DNA from: Tolypothrix tenuis PCC 7101
GTDB taxonomy: Bacteria; Cyanobacteriota; Cyanobacteriia; Cyanobacteriales; Nostocaceae
Assembly: GCF_002368295.1 (NCBI RefSeq)
Contig: NZ_AP018249.1
Location: 62,001-126,000, forward strand
DNA: 64,000 bases
Direction of reading: 5' to 3'
Shown here: one piece after another, positions 28,901-43,900 of the stretch
Position numbering within the stretch: the first letter of the stretch is position 1
Layout: each line of letters begins with the position of its first letter
Notes under the pieces: generated by a model
What the model was told of the DNA's origin: nothing
The model's input: only the letters and a program-made list of their open reading frames with translations
The model's database searches: none
Translations under genes and position numbers: made by a program

Positions 28901-31900
28901 GTAAGAGTATGGTGATGGGTGCTATCTTTGAATGTGCCGACTTGAGTTACGCCAACTTGAGTGCTTCCGATTTGACGGAGTGTGACTTCAGTGACGCTAA
29001 CTTGGTTGGTGCTAATTTCAGTGGTTCGGAAATGTTCACTGCCATTTTGCGGGGAGCCAACCTCACTGGAGTCTGTCTTAATAATGTGAGTTTGAATCAT
29101 GCCAATTTGGCTGGTGCTAATCTGACCGACGCTGATTTGAGCGGAGCTTCTCTCGACAGGGCTAACCTCACTGGTGCTAATTTGACTGGTGTTAAAAATG
29201 CCAACATCAGCGGAGCTATTATATACACTACCACCACTATGCCAGATGGTAATGTTGTGGAGCATCGCCAAATCTGTGAATGAAGAAAAAGTATTCTCTG
29301 TTAATGATTGCTCATAAGTATCTATCCCAATAACTTGGTCGCTCATTAAGGGTGTAGATAATTTAGGCGACCATCCTGTAGGAATAATGCCGTTATCAAA
29401 AATAACAGTATTATCTTCAATTTCATCTTGGAAAGTCTTGTCAATATTTGAGAATAAATCATATCCCGTTTTATTCTCAATCCAATTAACAGATTTAACT
29501 GTTAATTTCCATTCGTTGGGAGTACTAGATATTCCTGCTGCATTATTACTAGGTCTTGAGTATTCGCGATTTTCCAGATAAAAACCAATAGTATAAGAAT
29601 TATTTGTAGGTTCTTTATCTGGGTCAATTACTAACATCGCCATCCAAATATTTTCCGGAATGGTAATATCACCACCACTTCCTATTACTTTAGCCTCTCC
29701 ACTTCCATCTTTTAATTTTTTGATTCCGTCCGTACCTGCTGTTATATAGACTTCTTTGTTACCTTTTATGGCAAATTTTGCCGCTAAATCTTCGATTGCT
29801 CTCCATTCTCTCTGATTATTAGAAGATTGTTGTGGAAAAATATTTGATATCAAATTCACTGCCACTATATCTTTGTTATGTCTATTTCGATGTTTCACAG
29901 GAGTCAAATGTCCACCATCGTATGAGATACCATCAACTTTTGCACCATAAGGGTCTGTAATAGCAGCAAAACCAGGAGGAAGTGTAGGGTCTTTAGCGAA
30001 GTTTCGCTTATTTTGCTGGTCTGCAATAGGATATCCTTTACCTTTGATATAAAACCAATATTTATCTAACTGCCAACTAGCCCAATTCGCAGTATTAGTA
30101 GTTCCATTGAACGACAAGGTATATTGTGGTCTTTCTAGCAACAAATTATCTTTATACGGATTGGGATCGGTATCACTATACCTTGCCTCTTTTGGGTTGC
30201 CAAACTTGAGGTGTTTACTCTTATAAGCAACATTATCTATGTAAACAACAGTTTCATTGCTAGGATTCAGTAATTCAAATTTAATTGTTGCTGACTTACC
30301 TCTTAACTTGTCTGATATATTCAGATGAAATGTCTCAAATCCAAATGTTGCATAACCAAGTTTTGTGGTATCTGCTAAATAATTTGAGTTATCTCCCACT
30401 GCATCAACAAGATCGATAATTATATTTTCAAAATTATTTTTGTCATTTGTGTCTTGTACGGTAACTTTAAGTTGTCCTGAACGATTTCCAAGCTTAGACT
30501 TAGGCGCATGAATGTCAAATCTTAATACACCCCAATCAGGAACTATTTCTGGGTTAGTTGGAGGAGGAGTTAGATTTCCGCCTCCAATCTTGAGAGTAAA
30601 ATCAGCAGATTTTCTCCTGTCATCAACAGTCAAAGCTGCAATTAACTGAGGAGTTTCTTCATTTAGCTCATCTTCAAAATCGCCTTCACTTACTGAATCT
30701 AAATTAATTAAAGTAGGAATGGAGCTTTTCTCTACTAAATATTTTCTTAAAAGCTGTTCTCCATTATGGAAAGACCAACCAGCAACAGGTGCATTTAGAT
30801 CATCACTTAAACCAACATCAAAACTGCCGTTGAAAACAGTCGGTACTGCAAAATCACCACTAACAATATCCTCATCGGTATTATCAAAATCAACCGACAC
30901 ACGCTTACTCATGTCTACAGTCGGACGTTTACCACCTCCTAAAGCAGAGTAGAACCAACCAACACCAATACCCTCTGTGGAACTTTGATTTCCATTAGAA
31001 GAATACCAGGGTGTTAAGATAGCATTATTTTCTTTTAGATTAAGCAACTTTTCTAAACTTCTTTCACCCAGTTGATCGTAAACAGGTAGCGCCTCTTGCG
31101 TATACCCATTATCAACTTCATCTATTGCTAAATCAGTAGTACCTGCATACCAAGAAAATACATTTCCGTGCGGGCTTCCCCTGCGGTCATCTTCGGTAAA
31201 CCCAGTGCGACCATCAAGCAAAATATTGACATCAGCACCCTCAATAAAACGACCATTAGGAGTAAAAGTAGAACCATTAGGGTCAGCTACAGTTTGATAG
31301 TAATTATCAGCAAATGTAACATTATCCCAAACTTGAACTGTTGGCTCATTGAAATCTCTGAAATCCTTTATTATAGGTGTCCCAGGAATTGCTAAATTTA
31401 CCTTCAAACTCTCCTGATAAAAATCATGAGGGTCAATAGTAGTCATCTGCAAATCACGAACTAGCTTACCATTACTATCAACAACAGGAGTTCCATCAGC
31501 ATTAATCTGTCCCCCTGCATAAGGGAAATAAGTTCCCAAACGTTGAATTATTTCACTATTAACAACCGTACCGCGACTAAAACCAATAAAGTGTAAATGT
31601 GAGTTAAATAATGCCCCCTGTTGGCGAATTAAATCCCCATCTTCATCATATAATCTCACCAAATTACCAGCAGCATCATGTTCACCAACATCACCACCCA
31701 ATGCTTGGTCTAATTGCACAATCGAAGCAAAAATGGCATCAGCTGCTGCTTCAGTAAAACCGCTATCAGGTTGCGTTGATTCACCATCTGTAGACCATTC
31801 AGGAAGCAATACTAATGCTTTATTTTGGTTAATATACTTGCTCTGAATATTATTTGCCAATGTTGTTAGATAATTTTCATCTCTAGGATTAAGTCCACCT

Positions 31901-34900
31901 GTCAAATTAGTCAGTACTCGTGCCTTCTTATCTACAGGAATCCACAATCCTGTAGGCTTGTCATAACGCAGAATTAACCCTTTCTCGCTGGGTGAATCTC
32001 CATTAACGGAAGCAATACTGTCAGCTAAATCATAGAAATTATCAGGAATTCCTGTCTTTGTTGGAAATATCGTGAAGCCATGAGTAAGAACAGTTACACT
32101 ACTAAAAGGATTTGCACTTACAGGAGCAATAGTGTCAAATTGTCCAAACTCAATTTCTGTCTGCCCAGTTGAACTAATAGCTTGTACAGCCCAATGGTAA
32201 TTTTGACCAGCAGTCAGCGTGCGAATATCCGGTAAAGTAAAGCGAGTATTGTTATTTTCCAGGTCATTAGTCGGTTGAGCAACAACCTCCGTACCATCGT
32301 GCCAGTACCAAGTATTGGTTTCTCGCTTCCAAGTCGCTGTCACAATCCGTCCTGGATTGAAATCATCATACTCATTCCAAGATTTCGTCAGCAATTGCTG
32401 CTTTTGGTATTGATATAACTCAGGTAAGAATGATGGATCGGATAAATCAACTACCTCATCCCAAGGTAACAATCCTTTACCTTCCGTGAAAGTACTGATA
32501 AAGAGGTTAACTTCGTTAACTTGCTCATCAGGTATTTGAAAATCCCAAGTGAAAGTGGGAGTCAAGTCTCCTTCTTCGACACCATTAGGACTTGTCAACC
32601 TCAGCAAATCAGGAGGTGATACAGCCAGATTTCGAGTTATACCAACATTCACAGGAGCGCGATCGCTTCCCTCAAACACACCATAAGTAAATTGATTGCG
32701 TGCCCTATCTTCAGCAATAATTCCATAATCGGCAGCAATACTAATTTTTGGGTTAATATCGTCAATTGGTACCGAACCAAAATCAAGGATATTAGCCGGA
32801 CGCTGGTAACGAGGGTCAAAGAAACGAGAACCTTGAGGTCTGCCAAACTGGTCAATAATATAGTCAGTTGGGCTTTCTAAGGTTTTAATCATTTCCTCGA
32901 CATCAAAAACGTATATTCCACCTCCTAACGGGTAAGAAGCATAAAGATATTGATCGTCGTTAGAAAGTGCTAAGTCAGTAGTTAATCCCAGAGGAATGGG
33001 GCGAGTGGCAGCAAATAACTGTGGGTTTTCTCCCAATGGGTCTTTAATGATACCAATATTACTGCCAGCCTGTACGCCATCGATACTTTCAATGCCAGAA
33101 CCAAACTTACTACCGTTATAACCAGCTACAAACCCGTATTTTTTGTCTTTAGTGACAACAACTGACACACCCTCATTGACATCAAAATAGTCATAAATAC
33201 TACCAAGGTTAAGTTTGGCGTAGCGTGTGGTAGCAGCAAAAAAGATGGAAGGTTCATCATTGGTGATTTCAACAACACCGTAACCAGTAGCATCGCTTTT
33301 ACGATTTGTGAAGGTGAGAAAACGTGGGTCAGCAGTAGTAGATAATCCCTCTGCACCTTCAACATCAATTGCAGCAACCTGCTCGTGCCATCGTCGAAGA
33401 TTATTTTGGTAGTATTCGGGTTTATCTTCGGGGTCTATATTGACTACCACAATCTTACTTTTTGCTGTACCAGAAGCAGGTGCTGTGGCAAACAGTTTGC
33501 GACCATCAGTACTAACAACCAACTCACGCAATCCCAGAGGTGCTCCATTAATTTGTATGTTCTGAATTACCTGATGGTAAGTCTTGGAGTTGGGATTGAT
33601 ATCCAGTACATAAATAATCCCCAGTCGCCCATCAGCAATGTAAGCATATTGGTCTTGGTTATCAACAACAATTGCACGGGGTGAGGCAGCAGTTGGTAAC
33701 TTAATGGTGTCAATTTCTTCAGTTTCAGGTTTTGTATCTATTTGTTGCAAGAATAATGGGTCAACCAGAGCAATGCGACCAGAATTTTCTAAGGTTACGT
33801 AAGCACGGGAGCCATCCCTGGTGAAAGCAATATCTCGCGGTCTATCTACTACATCATCTGTACCTACGGGAATGCGAGCTACTACTAAGTCATTGCTGCT
33901 TGTAGCTTCAACTACTGCTTCTGGGTTTGTTCCTTGTAGAACAGCTACTCTGTCGCTAAAAGGTTGTGCTGCTAAAACATAACCATTATTAGCTGACAAG
34001 TGGATGGGATTGCTATCGTATTTAACTATTTGATAACTAGAGGGTTCAGTACCAAAATATTCTTTTTGAGTTCGCGTGATGGAAATTTCGGCGCTTCCTA
34101 ACGCTATTTTGTTTGAAGACTTGACCCTAACTTCAAACTGATTGTTACCCAAGTCTTTTCCAGAAAGAATAGTACCAACGTATGTTTGATTGCCAACATG
34201 GAAATTAACAATCAAATCTTCAAATCCAGCATTGGAGTTATTGGCTATAGTGTATGGCACTATAAGGTTGCTGCCTGTTAGAACTAATACTGGCTCTTTT
34301 GTATCATCTTCTTTGGTTTCAATTTTTAATTCTGCTTTTTGTAAAACAGGGGGTGCAGATGGATCGGTTGTCGTTGGTGCAGGTAAATTTAGCCTTGTTT
34401 CAAAGGTTGCTACCCCATCTGGGTTGAGTTGTACGTTGGCAGAAGTTACTACAGGTAAGCCAACTGTGGGAACTTGCACGATATCTACTTTAGAGATATC
34501 GTAAGAAACTTTAAATGCTGGAATGGAAACAAATAAATCTGGATTCAGTAATTGTCCAAAAGCACTATAAGGTTTCAGTACTTCAGTAACTTTCTTCAGA
34601 ACTTCTGCATCAAGTTGTCCTTGCGATAATGCTGCTCCAACTTCTGCAAGAGTTTTTGCTTTTTCTATAATTTTTGTAATGTTTTCAATAGTTTCCAGTG
34701 GTGCTTTTAATACTTGAAGAACACTGCCAATTTGTTTGAGGATTTGATTTTTGCTATTGGGAAATGTTGCTAAAGCAATACCGAATCCAATCTTTTCAAG
34801 GTTAATATCGGGTGGTGGTGGAATCAGCAATCCATAGAAGGCTGGTGGGAATTTATATTCGAGAGTTACCTTGCCCTTGACTACGCTACCACTACCAGCA

Positions 34901-37900
34901 ACTCCTGAGTAAAAAGCTGCATATTCACCAGGTTTGGTAACACCTGGGAACGGAGGAGATTGAGTGCGAATCATTCCATCAGCAGTAACAACACCTGATT
35001 CTTCCAACATCCACATGGGCTGCCAAGTTCCTGTTGCATCAGGCATCGAACCTTTACGCATGAAGTAAACTTCAGTACCTACGGGTAAATCAGCAGGTGC
35101 AGGAATGGCAATTTGGGCTGGAATCAGGAGAGTATTGTCACCAATGTTTAAGTTAAAGCCACCAGCAAACTCAAAACCACCAGGAAGTGGTAATGATAAA
35201 TCTTCTTTTTGGTCTAAAAGTGTAAAGTTAACGTTTGTATCTTCGAGCAGTGCGCCTTGAGATAGCATTAGCAGTGAACGGTTTACACCATCACCAAATT
35301 GAATAATTCCGCCATTGATACCAAGTGTAGTCTCACCCAAATGAGGTGTTTCTACACGTACAGGTACTATTGCTTCTGCTGCACCGTAAATTACCGTTAC
35401 GTTGGTTACACCTTCATTTAAAGCAGTAATTAACCCATCGTCACCTATTTGCAAAATTCCAGGATTGCTGACATAGTAGCGAGTTCCTGCATCTTTAAAT
35501 TTTAGATCTGGAGATTCTTCTACTCCGTATAAACCAACTAATAATTGTCTTGTTGCACCTTTGGTGAGCATGACGGACTCTGGGTACAAATCTAGACCTT
35601 CTTGTTCAGCGATCGCTACGTTCAATTGTGCTTGATTTATTGGCAGCAGTTCACCCACCCTAAGCGCAGTAACCGCAGTAATCCCATTCCGCGCCGCACT
35701 CAGCACAGACACCCCATCCGATAACCCCATCACCTTACCCGCAGACACCGCCGCCACCGCAGTATTATCCGATGCCAACTGCAAATAAGAATAAGGCAGA
35801 ATCACATTCTCTTGGTCAGCAAAATCTCCAACCACAACCAACTCAGCACTTTCACCAGCATCCAACCGCAAACCGCGCCGTGCAAAATCCAAATTCACCA
35901 ACGCCGCATTACTGACATTCACCGTCACTAACGCTGGTGCAGAACTACTGTACCCATCATCAGCAACAACTTCAAAACTCGCCGTTCCCGAATACCCAGC
36001 ATTTGGTGTAAACCTTGCAGAATGACCATCTGGAGTAAACGTCACCGCCCCATTCACCGGATTAATAATGCGGTAAAAGATGCGATCGCCTTCAGCATCA
36101 GTAGCCAATTTATCCAATGCAATACTAGTTTCTAAATCAGTATGCGTCAGCACAGATGTAGCTGTAACCACAGGCGCACGATTAGCAGCAAACCCATAAT
36201 TACTACCTAAAATCTGCACATCAGCAGCATTTAACACACCATCGCGGTTGAAATCGTAAGTGACATCATAATTGCCAAAAGCGATCGCCCCCCTTAACAA
36301 CCCACTATCAACCCCATCAACCAACCCATCGCGGTTAACATCCCCAGCAACAGATAGTTGCAACGAATATGCACTTCCAGCACCACCTAACTGAAGTAAA
36401 TTCAACCCAGCAGAGGAGACAGCAAACAAAGCAAACGCACTATCAGCATCACTTTGACTAACAATTGGTGTCAAGCCGCTAATCAACGGTATAGCCGGAT
36501 TTAGCGCAGCATTTACTGACACCGCTAACAGCACAGTACCAGTAGCAGTAGAGCGTAATTCAGAATCTCTCAGACTAAAAGTAAAGCGATTGCTCTCACC
36601 CAAACTACCACTAGTCGTCTTAAGAGTAAACTGCGCCGCACTACCCAAATCAGCCAACACAGGCGATACTTGTGGGGTTGTGGAATAGGAGATCGCCTCC
36701 CCTCCTATCCCCGGTGTTCCCGTTGCTAAAGTCAGCACAGAAGAGGAATAACCATAACGACTCGATTCACCAGATGCAAGATTACGAGCTGAGACCAAAT
36801 TACCTTGAGTATCATAGCCGTAAACCACCAAACTACCATCAGGTGCAGTAATCTGCGTTAATCTTCCAGCAGAATCCTTGACAAAACGCACCGTTTCCCC
36901 TGCGGAACTAGTAATCCCGCTATCGCTGTAAACCAACCTTGTACCATTAGCAGCAATCTCCTCAGTAACACCACCAGCAGAACTCAAGTGATAAACAGTA
37001 CCATCAACAGCAGTCAGCGTATACTCAGCATCAGAGTAACTTCCCCTGCCAGGATTGTAAGCTAGACCCGTCTTCAAGTCATACAAGCGATTACCAGCCA
37101 AAGTCAATGTAGCATCCGCCGACTCCAGCTTGTAATTTACTCCAGAGTCTGCCACCCAAGCAGGCGTGTAATAAGTAAGACCAGGAATTATGTGTTTCTG
37201 CGGTGCAAACGTAAACCCAACCCTTTCCCCAGAAGGAGTAGTCAAGTAAAGCCTTGTTCCCACACGGAACGGTTCGTAAACACCCAATGATTCCCGCCCA
37301 GTCAGTGGTACATTAGTTTGAATATTGGTATCCAGCGTCGCCCATTGCCAACCATTGCCAAAACTACCAACTTCATCAGAATTCAGAGAACTGTAGGTGC
37401 GTATGAGGTTGAGGGAGTGAGGGAGTGAGTCCGGGAGGGTGGAAGAGAAAGTGATGGATAAATCAGTTTGGGTTCTGGTATAAGCGCTTGGTTTTGTGGC
37501 AGTATTTACCTCGACTATTACCTGAGTTGATGAAATGCGATCGCTAATATCAGTCGCCCGTAACCGCAACTGATAAAAACCATTTTCTAACTTACCGGGG
37601 TCAAATTGAGCCAAAGTTATATCGCTTACCGCACCATTCCCACTAGCCAGCGTCCTGTATACATCCTCACCAAAATCAGCGATTTCCAGCACCCAGTTAT
37701 CAAGATTGACATCGCTCACGCTGCCAATAATATTAGTAACATTAGTCAACTTCGCTCCATCCAAACCAGGAGCAAAAGCAACTATGGGTGCAGCCAAATC
37801 TTGTGGATCTCGCACCTTCACCACAGTACTATTATGACCAACGCGACCATCAGCATCTGTTGCTGTAACATCAACAACCAAACGCCCAGGCGTAGTTGGG

Positions 37901-40900
37901 ATAATCTCAATTCTGCCTTGAGTATCAACAAGTACAGTATGCCCATCAATAGTTGCACTCAAATTAGCGATCGCCGCTAAAGAGGAAGCGAGAGTCTGCA
38001 CTATTACCTTTTGTCCCGGAACTGCGGGGAAAGAAGGCGTGAGATCAAAATTAACAATTGGTGGTGTTGGTGCGATCGCCACCCGCACAGTAGATGTCTG
38101 CGTTACTGTCGTCTCACCATCACTAACAGCATAAGTTACAGCATAATCCCCAACTTGACCAGGACTTGGCATCCAGCTAAACATTCCTGTCGCCGCATCC
38201 AGTACTGCCTCATCCGGTAAATTTGCGGCACTAAAGGTAAGATTTGTATTGTTATCTGGGTCAGTACCAACAACTTGAAATTGCAGCTTTTCACCCAAAG
38301 CTACTGCATGGGGAGACACAGAGATGACTGGACTGCGGTTAACATTGGCAACCCGCAGAGTCACATCACTCTGACTAGTAGCATTCTGGGTATCTTTGAC
38401 AGCAAACTTTAATACATATTCACCAGCTTGTTCATAATTGGGCTTCCAAGTAAACTTGCCAGTGCGCGGGTCAAGGACAGCACCAGTAGGCAAAGCTGAA
38501 ACAGCCGAGTAAATTAATGAATCGTTATCAATGTCTGCCGCCGCCAGAGTAAACTGGATGAGGTTATTTTCTTGTGCTGTTTGGATGGGTAACGGTGCTA
38601 ATACAGGAGCCTGATTTGTATTGTTAACTGTAATTGCGAAGCTTTGAGAACTGCTCTTATTGCCATCACTAGCAGTCAGGGTGATGTTATTGTAAGTTCC
38701 CGCCTGGGATAAATTAGGAGTCCAAGTGAGTATACCCTGTACTGGGTCAAGCACTGCACCTGGGGGCAGATTGGTTGCAGAATAAGTCAGCGTGTCTCCA
38801 TCAGCATCACTGGCTGATAATACCAAATTGAGAGTTTGCCCTTCCGCCACAGAGGAATTGCCAATTGCTGCCAATACAGGTGTTGTGTTGGCAGTGCGTA
38901 CAATTAAATTGAACTGTTGCTGACTGACAAAAACTTCATTGGGGTTGCCATTACCACTGTCACTGACAGCAATTGTTACAGGATATGTATTAATATCAGC
39001 AGCAGTTGGTGTCCACTGGAACAGTGCTTCACCATAAATTCCAGTGGGTGTGAGAGTGGCACCAACAGGCAAACCGCTTAAATTAAAGCTTAAATTATCT
39101 TGGTTGCGATCGCCTGCTTTAACAATAAATTCCAAAGTCTCGCCCACAACTGCAACCTTGTTACCAATGAAAGGTAATATTGGCGGGTCATTAAGTGTAT
39201 TTACTGAGACCACAAAGGTATATTCATCTGATTGAATGGCATTTGCACTACCATTACCATTATCAGTTGCGGTGAGAGTAAAGGAATAATTGCCGCCGTC
39301 ATTTATACCTGGTGCCAAGCGTAAAGTAGCAGTGCGATCGCCATTATCTATAAATCTTACAAAGTCAGGAATACCATATCCCGCAGATTCTGCTTTTAGT
39401 TGCAGTACCAAGGGGTCGCCATCTGCATCTGTTGCTTGTAATACCAGTTCTTTGACTTCACCCCGGTTAAGAGTAATGTTGCTAAACTCGTTAATTTCGG
39501 GTGCGCGGTTGCTATTGAGAACAGAAATCGGTACAGTCAGGGAAGTTGCTTTAGTTATTCCCGTACCATTGCCATCATCAGTAGCAGTAAATGTGACATT
39601 GTATGTACCTGCACTGGTATACCCTGGTGTCCAGACAAACATTGCTGTAATTGGGTCAAAAGTAGCACCAACTGGCAAATCAGAGACAGTATAAATAACA
39701 GATGGGTCGCTACCTTCTAGAATAGTGAGTTGACCGTCAGCATTGCGGTCTTGAGGTACAAAGCCTGGGTTATCAGGGTCAAAAGCAAAAGCACGGAAGC
39801 GGACTGATTGTCCTTCTTGTACCTGCCAAGTACCGATATTATCAAAAATAGGTGCAGCGTTGGCGTTGAGTACGGTAATCTTTGTAGTTTGTGTAGTAAC
39901 TGATTCACCATCGCTGACAGTGAAGGGAATTTCAAACTCTCCTGCTTGGAAGTAAGCTGGTGTCCATTCAAACAATCCCGTGCGTGGATCGAGGGTGGAA
40001 CCGCCAGGGAGGAGGTTGCTATTGTAGGTGAGGAGGGAAGTCGGAAGTTGGAAGTCGGAAGTCGAAAGTGGGGGAATAGAAGCGATTATGTCTGCGTCGG
40101 TGGCTTGTAATTGGATGCGGACTTTTTCACCTTCGCGGACAATTGTATCAGCAGGGCGGATGAGGGTGGGTGCTTGGTTGATGTTTGCAATCAGGATAGT
40201 TGCAGTCTGCGTTACTCGTTCTACACCATCACTAACGGTAAACTGCACGTTTTCATATGTGCCTGCTGCATTGTAGTTAGGATTCCAAGTTAGAATACCT
40301 GAAGAAGAGTCAAAAATCGCACCATTAGGTAGATTATCAGCCCAATATGTCAGTTTGTTGCGGTCAGCGTCGGTTGCGGTAATTTGAATTTGTAAGGGTT
40401 TTCCTTCTGCACCTTTGATTGTAATGGGAGTAGCAGAAGAACCAGAAACTGTGCCGTTAGAGGATGAAACGATAATTCCACCACTGACAACAGGAGTATT
40501 AAATACAGGTTTGTGATTACCTCCTACCACATTTAAGCTAAACGATTGTGTGGTATGAGCGCCGCGCAGGTCGTATACTTGCAAAGTCACATCAGCACTC
40601 ACTGGACTTTGCTGTGTTGGCGACCAAGTAATTAAACCAGTATTTTGGTCAATAGTCATTCCAGATGGTGCATCATACAGCAAATATCCCAACACCGCAC
40701 CATCTGGATCGTTAGCTGTCACCTGATAACTATATGCTTGACCAGTATAAGCTGTTAATACTGGATTAGAAGTAATAATCGGTGCTTGATTCGGATAAGG
40801 AAGCGCATAAATTCCCGGCGTAAACTCCACCCGCAGCGCGTCTGGGTTGTAAACTGTAATTGTATGTGCAGTAGTAGATTGGCCTGCCTTGAGGACACCT

Positions 40901-43900
40901 TGAGCTAAATTATCCTTTAAATCTACCATATATGCCCCAGATGTATCGCGTGTTGCACCTGTGGGAACGCCTGTAAAGTACTGTGCTGGGTCAAGCAACA
41001 GCATTACTGGTAGCAGTAAATCATAACTTGCCTTACTGGTCAGAGTGACATCGTAGGAAATTGTTTGATTTTGCCTGTCGGAACGGGGATTGGTAAACTT
41101 AAAGTCTACTAGGGCGGAAAAGTCAGAAATTGCTGTAAACTGCTCTTGATAACCACCAGTTAATTCAACTCCAGCAGTACTCTTGAGATTCTGGGACACC
41201 CGTAGTGAGTAATGATCGGGAGTAAGGGTATTGAAATCCAAAAGTACGGTGCGGGTTTTAGCATCGTAACGGACTGACTGCGGTGTGAGAGTACCGTTAG
41301 CACTTACCAATTCAAAGTTTGCTGGGTTGAGAACTGAAGTAGAGTCATTAACAGCCCCAGCATACATATCAGAATCAAAGGTAATGCTAATTGTACCTTG
41401 AGGCAAAGCTACAATCGCATCAGGTGCAGGGTTTGTCGCCGCCACTTTCGGTGCAATCACAGGGCTAAATATATCAATTTGCTGCGACTGTGAAAGTAAA
41501 ATGCGACCGTCATCAGTGGTTTTGATATTTTCACCACGGCTACCACCATTAGCCACTTTAATGTGTTGCAAGGTTGCTAAATCAACCATTTGCAAATCGC
41601 CATTGTTGTTAGAAACAAACAACAATCCCGCCAAGCGGCTACCAACTTTACCAAAAGCAATAGAATCTACAGGTGAATCAAACTCAAGCATTCGCTCTGG
41701 TTTACCATTTTCATTAAAGCGAACAATATCGCCGCGTTCAGGCCAGGTAGTCGCCCAGAGTTTTCCGTCTGCGTCAAATGCTAAACTATCAACACGCAAA
41801 TCGCTGTAGTGAGTAAAAGTTTCATTGATGGGATTGAAGATTTCAATACCCTTACCAGAAGAAACATAGATTAATCCCGTACCAGGTTGAATTGCCAGCG
41901 CTTGCGTGATACTATCTCCATACTGCTTGACAATTTTACCAGTTTGTGTATCAAGTTGGAGTAAAGGGCCGCCACCTGTAGTTGCCCAAAGAGTACCGTT
42001 ACCATCTACAGTCATATCGAAAATCGGATACTCTAAGGTAACAAAAGGAATCGGAGAATTTTGTCCGCTATTTAAAGGTGCACCAGTTTGAAGGAAGCGA
42101 TAGAGAGAACCCCGGTTAGCACCACCGCTAGCTAGTACCGAACCATCTTTGAGAACTGTAATTGCTAAAGGTGCGATATTAGCATGGCTGGTGGGAATAC
42201 CCGTAGCAAAAGCTTGGGCAGTGAAGGGACGCAAAACACTGCTAAACTCAGATGGGCGAGTTGTGGGGAAAGCCGCAGGTATACCTTGTTTTGCTGCTAG
42301 GAATAGTTGATTTGTTGATGGTTCGGGGTTCGGTTGGGGAGGAGTACCTAAATCAGGTTGCGTGGTCTTCTCAACTGTCGGTAGAGTTCCCAGATTCACC
42401 ACAGAACCATCATTGGGTGCAGCAATTCCTAAACCTGGTTTTTCTCTATTCCCGGCATTATCCGTCGCTAATGCTAAGAATTCATAGGTGTGTCCGGGAC
42501 GACCAACATAAACACCAGAATTTTCCGTAGTTTGTTGTTGCCAAATCTTAAAGTCCCCAGCATCTTCTGCGACATACACAGTTACGTGCTTGATTCCAGA
42601 ACCAGCCGCATCATCAGTTGAGTGCCATTTTACTAAGTAGTCGGAGCCTCCTGCTACTAATGGTGTCACAGTCAGCGCGGTGGTTGGGGCACTACCATCA
42701 ATAATGTTAGTAACTCTTGCTGTATCTAAGGGAGCAGCAGTGTTGTAAATAACTCTAGCTTCACTAGTAATTTCCGTACCTGTAGCGCTACCAACTTTGG
42801 GGAGGACGGTGTAGCTAACAAAGCCACTACCTGTGCCATTGGCGTTATTGGGTGGTAATAAACCGATATCGCGATTCTGCACTACCTCTCCGGTATTGGG
42901 ATCAATCGCTTGAATCAGCCAAGTAGCAGTGTTAGAAATTACATCTAATCCAGCTGCCACTCTCAGAATAAATCCCTTAGTGCGAGTAAAGTCAAAGTCG
43001 CCAGAGAAAGTACCGCGTCCTGCGGGAATATGAACTTGAATATCACCTAAACGCAAAGAACCCAACTGGAAGTTGCGCGGGTCGAGGTCATCATCGAGTT
43101 TTGTAACAATTCGTACTTCCCCAACTGTTGTTGCGGCACTGGCTGCATTTTCAAAGCGGATGGTGTAGGGTAGTGCTGTACCCAAAGGTATGATGTTTTC
43201 TGTACCGTAACCTAATGGCCCAGTAAGGGTAGCCAAGTTACTGACTGTACCAGCGGCGTTGAAGAAACTGCCAAAACTTGGTGGAGGTACGGTCACGCCT
43301 TGCGGTAGTTCCACCCTAGCATCCCCAAAGGGAACGTAGACGTTAAAGGATTGGACGTGGGTTTTGTGCGACAGTCCCAAGTCGTATTGTTGCGCGTTAG
43401 GAGCCTGTTGCTCTCCTGTTAAACTGGGGTTATGACCGTACCACTTGCGGACTTGTTCAAAGAAGCTGACTAGGTTGTTACTAGAGATAATTTGATTGCC
43501 CGCCGGGCCTAGTAACAAACCAGTGGCCAGGGTTGCCATTAAGCTAATTACTTGAGGATTTTGGCGAATTGGTGGTGCTTCGTTTTCCGGGCGCAGCAGT
43601 CCTGCTTCTTCTAATGCTGCTAAATATGCATTCGTCCAGGTGTTAGCATCAGCCGCCAGCACAGTCAGTGAAACTGAAGCTGTTGAGTCTTTGAGGATAG
43701 CATCTCGCAACCGCAGTGCTTCAGTAGTTTGTTGGGCGATGAACTCAGCACGAGTCATTGCCGTTGCTGTGGCTAGGATGTGGAATTTAAAAGCAATTGC
43801 GTCGTCGGGAACGTCCTCTAAACCTTTGGGGTCTTTTGCCAGTTCCGCTTGCAGTCCTGGATAAGTTTGGATGTTGAATGTGCGACCGACAAAGGAGGCG

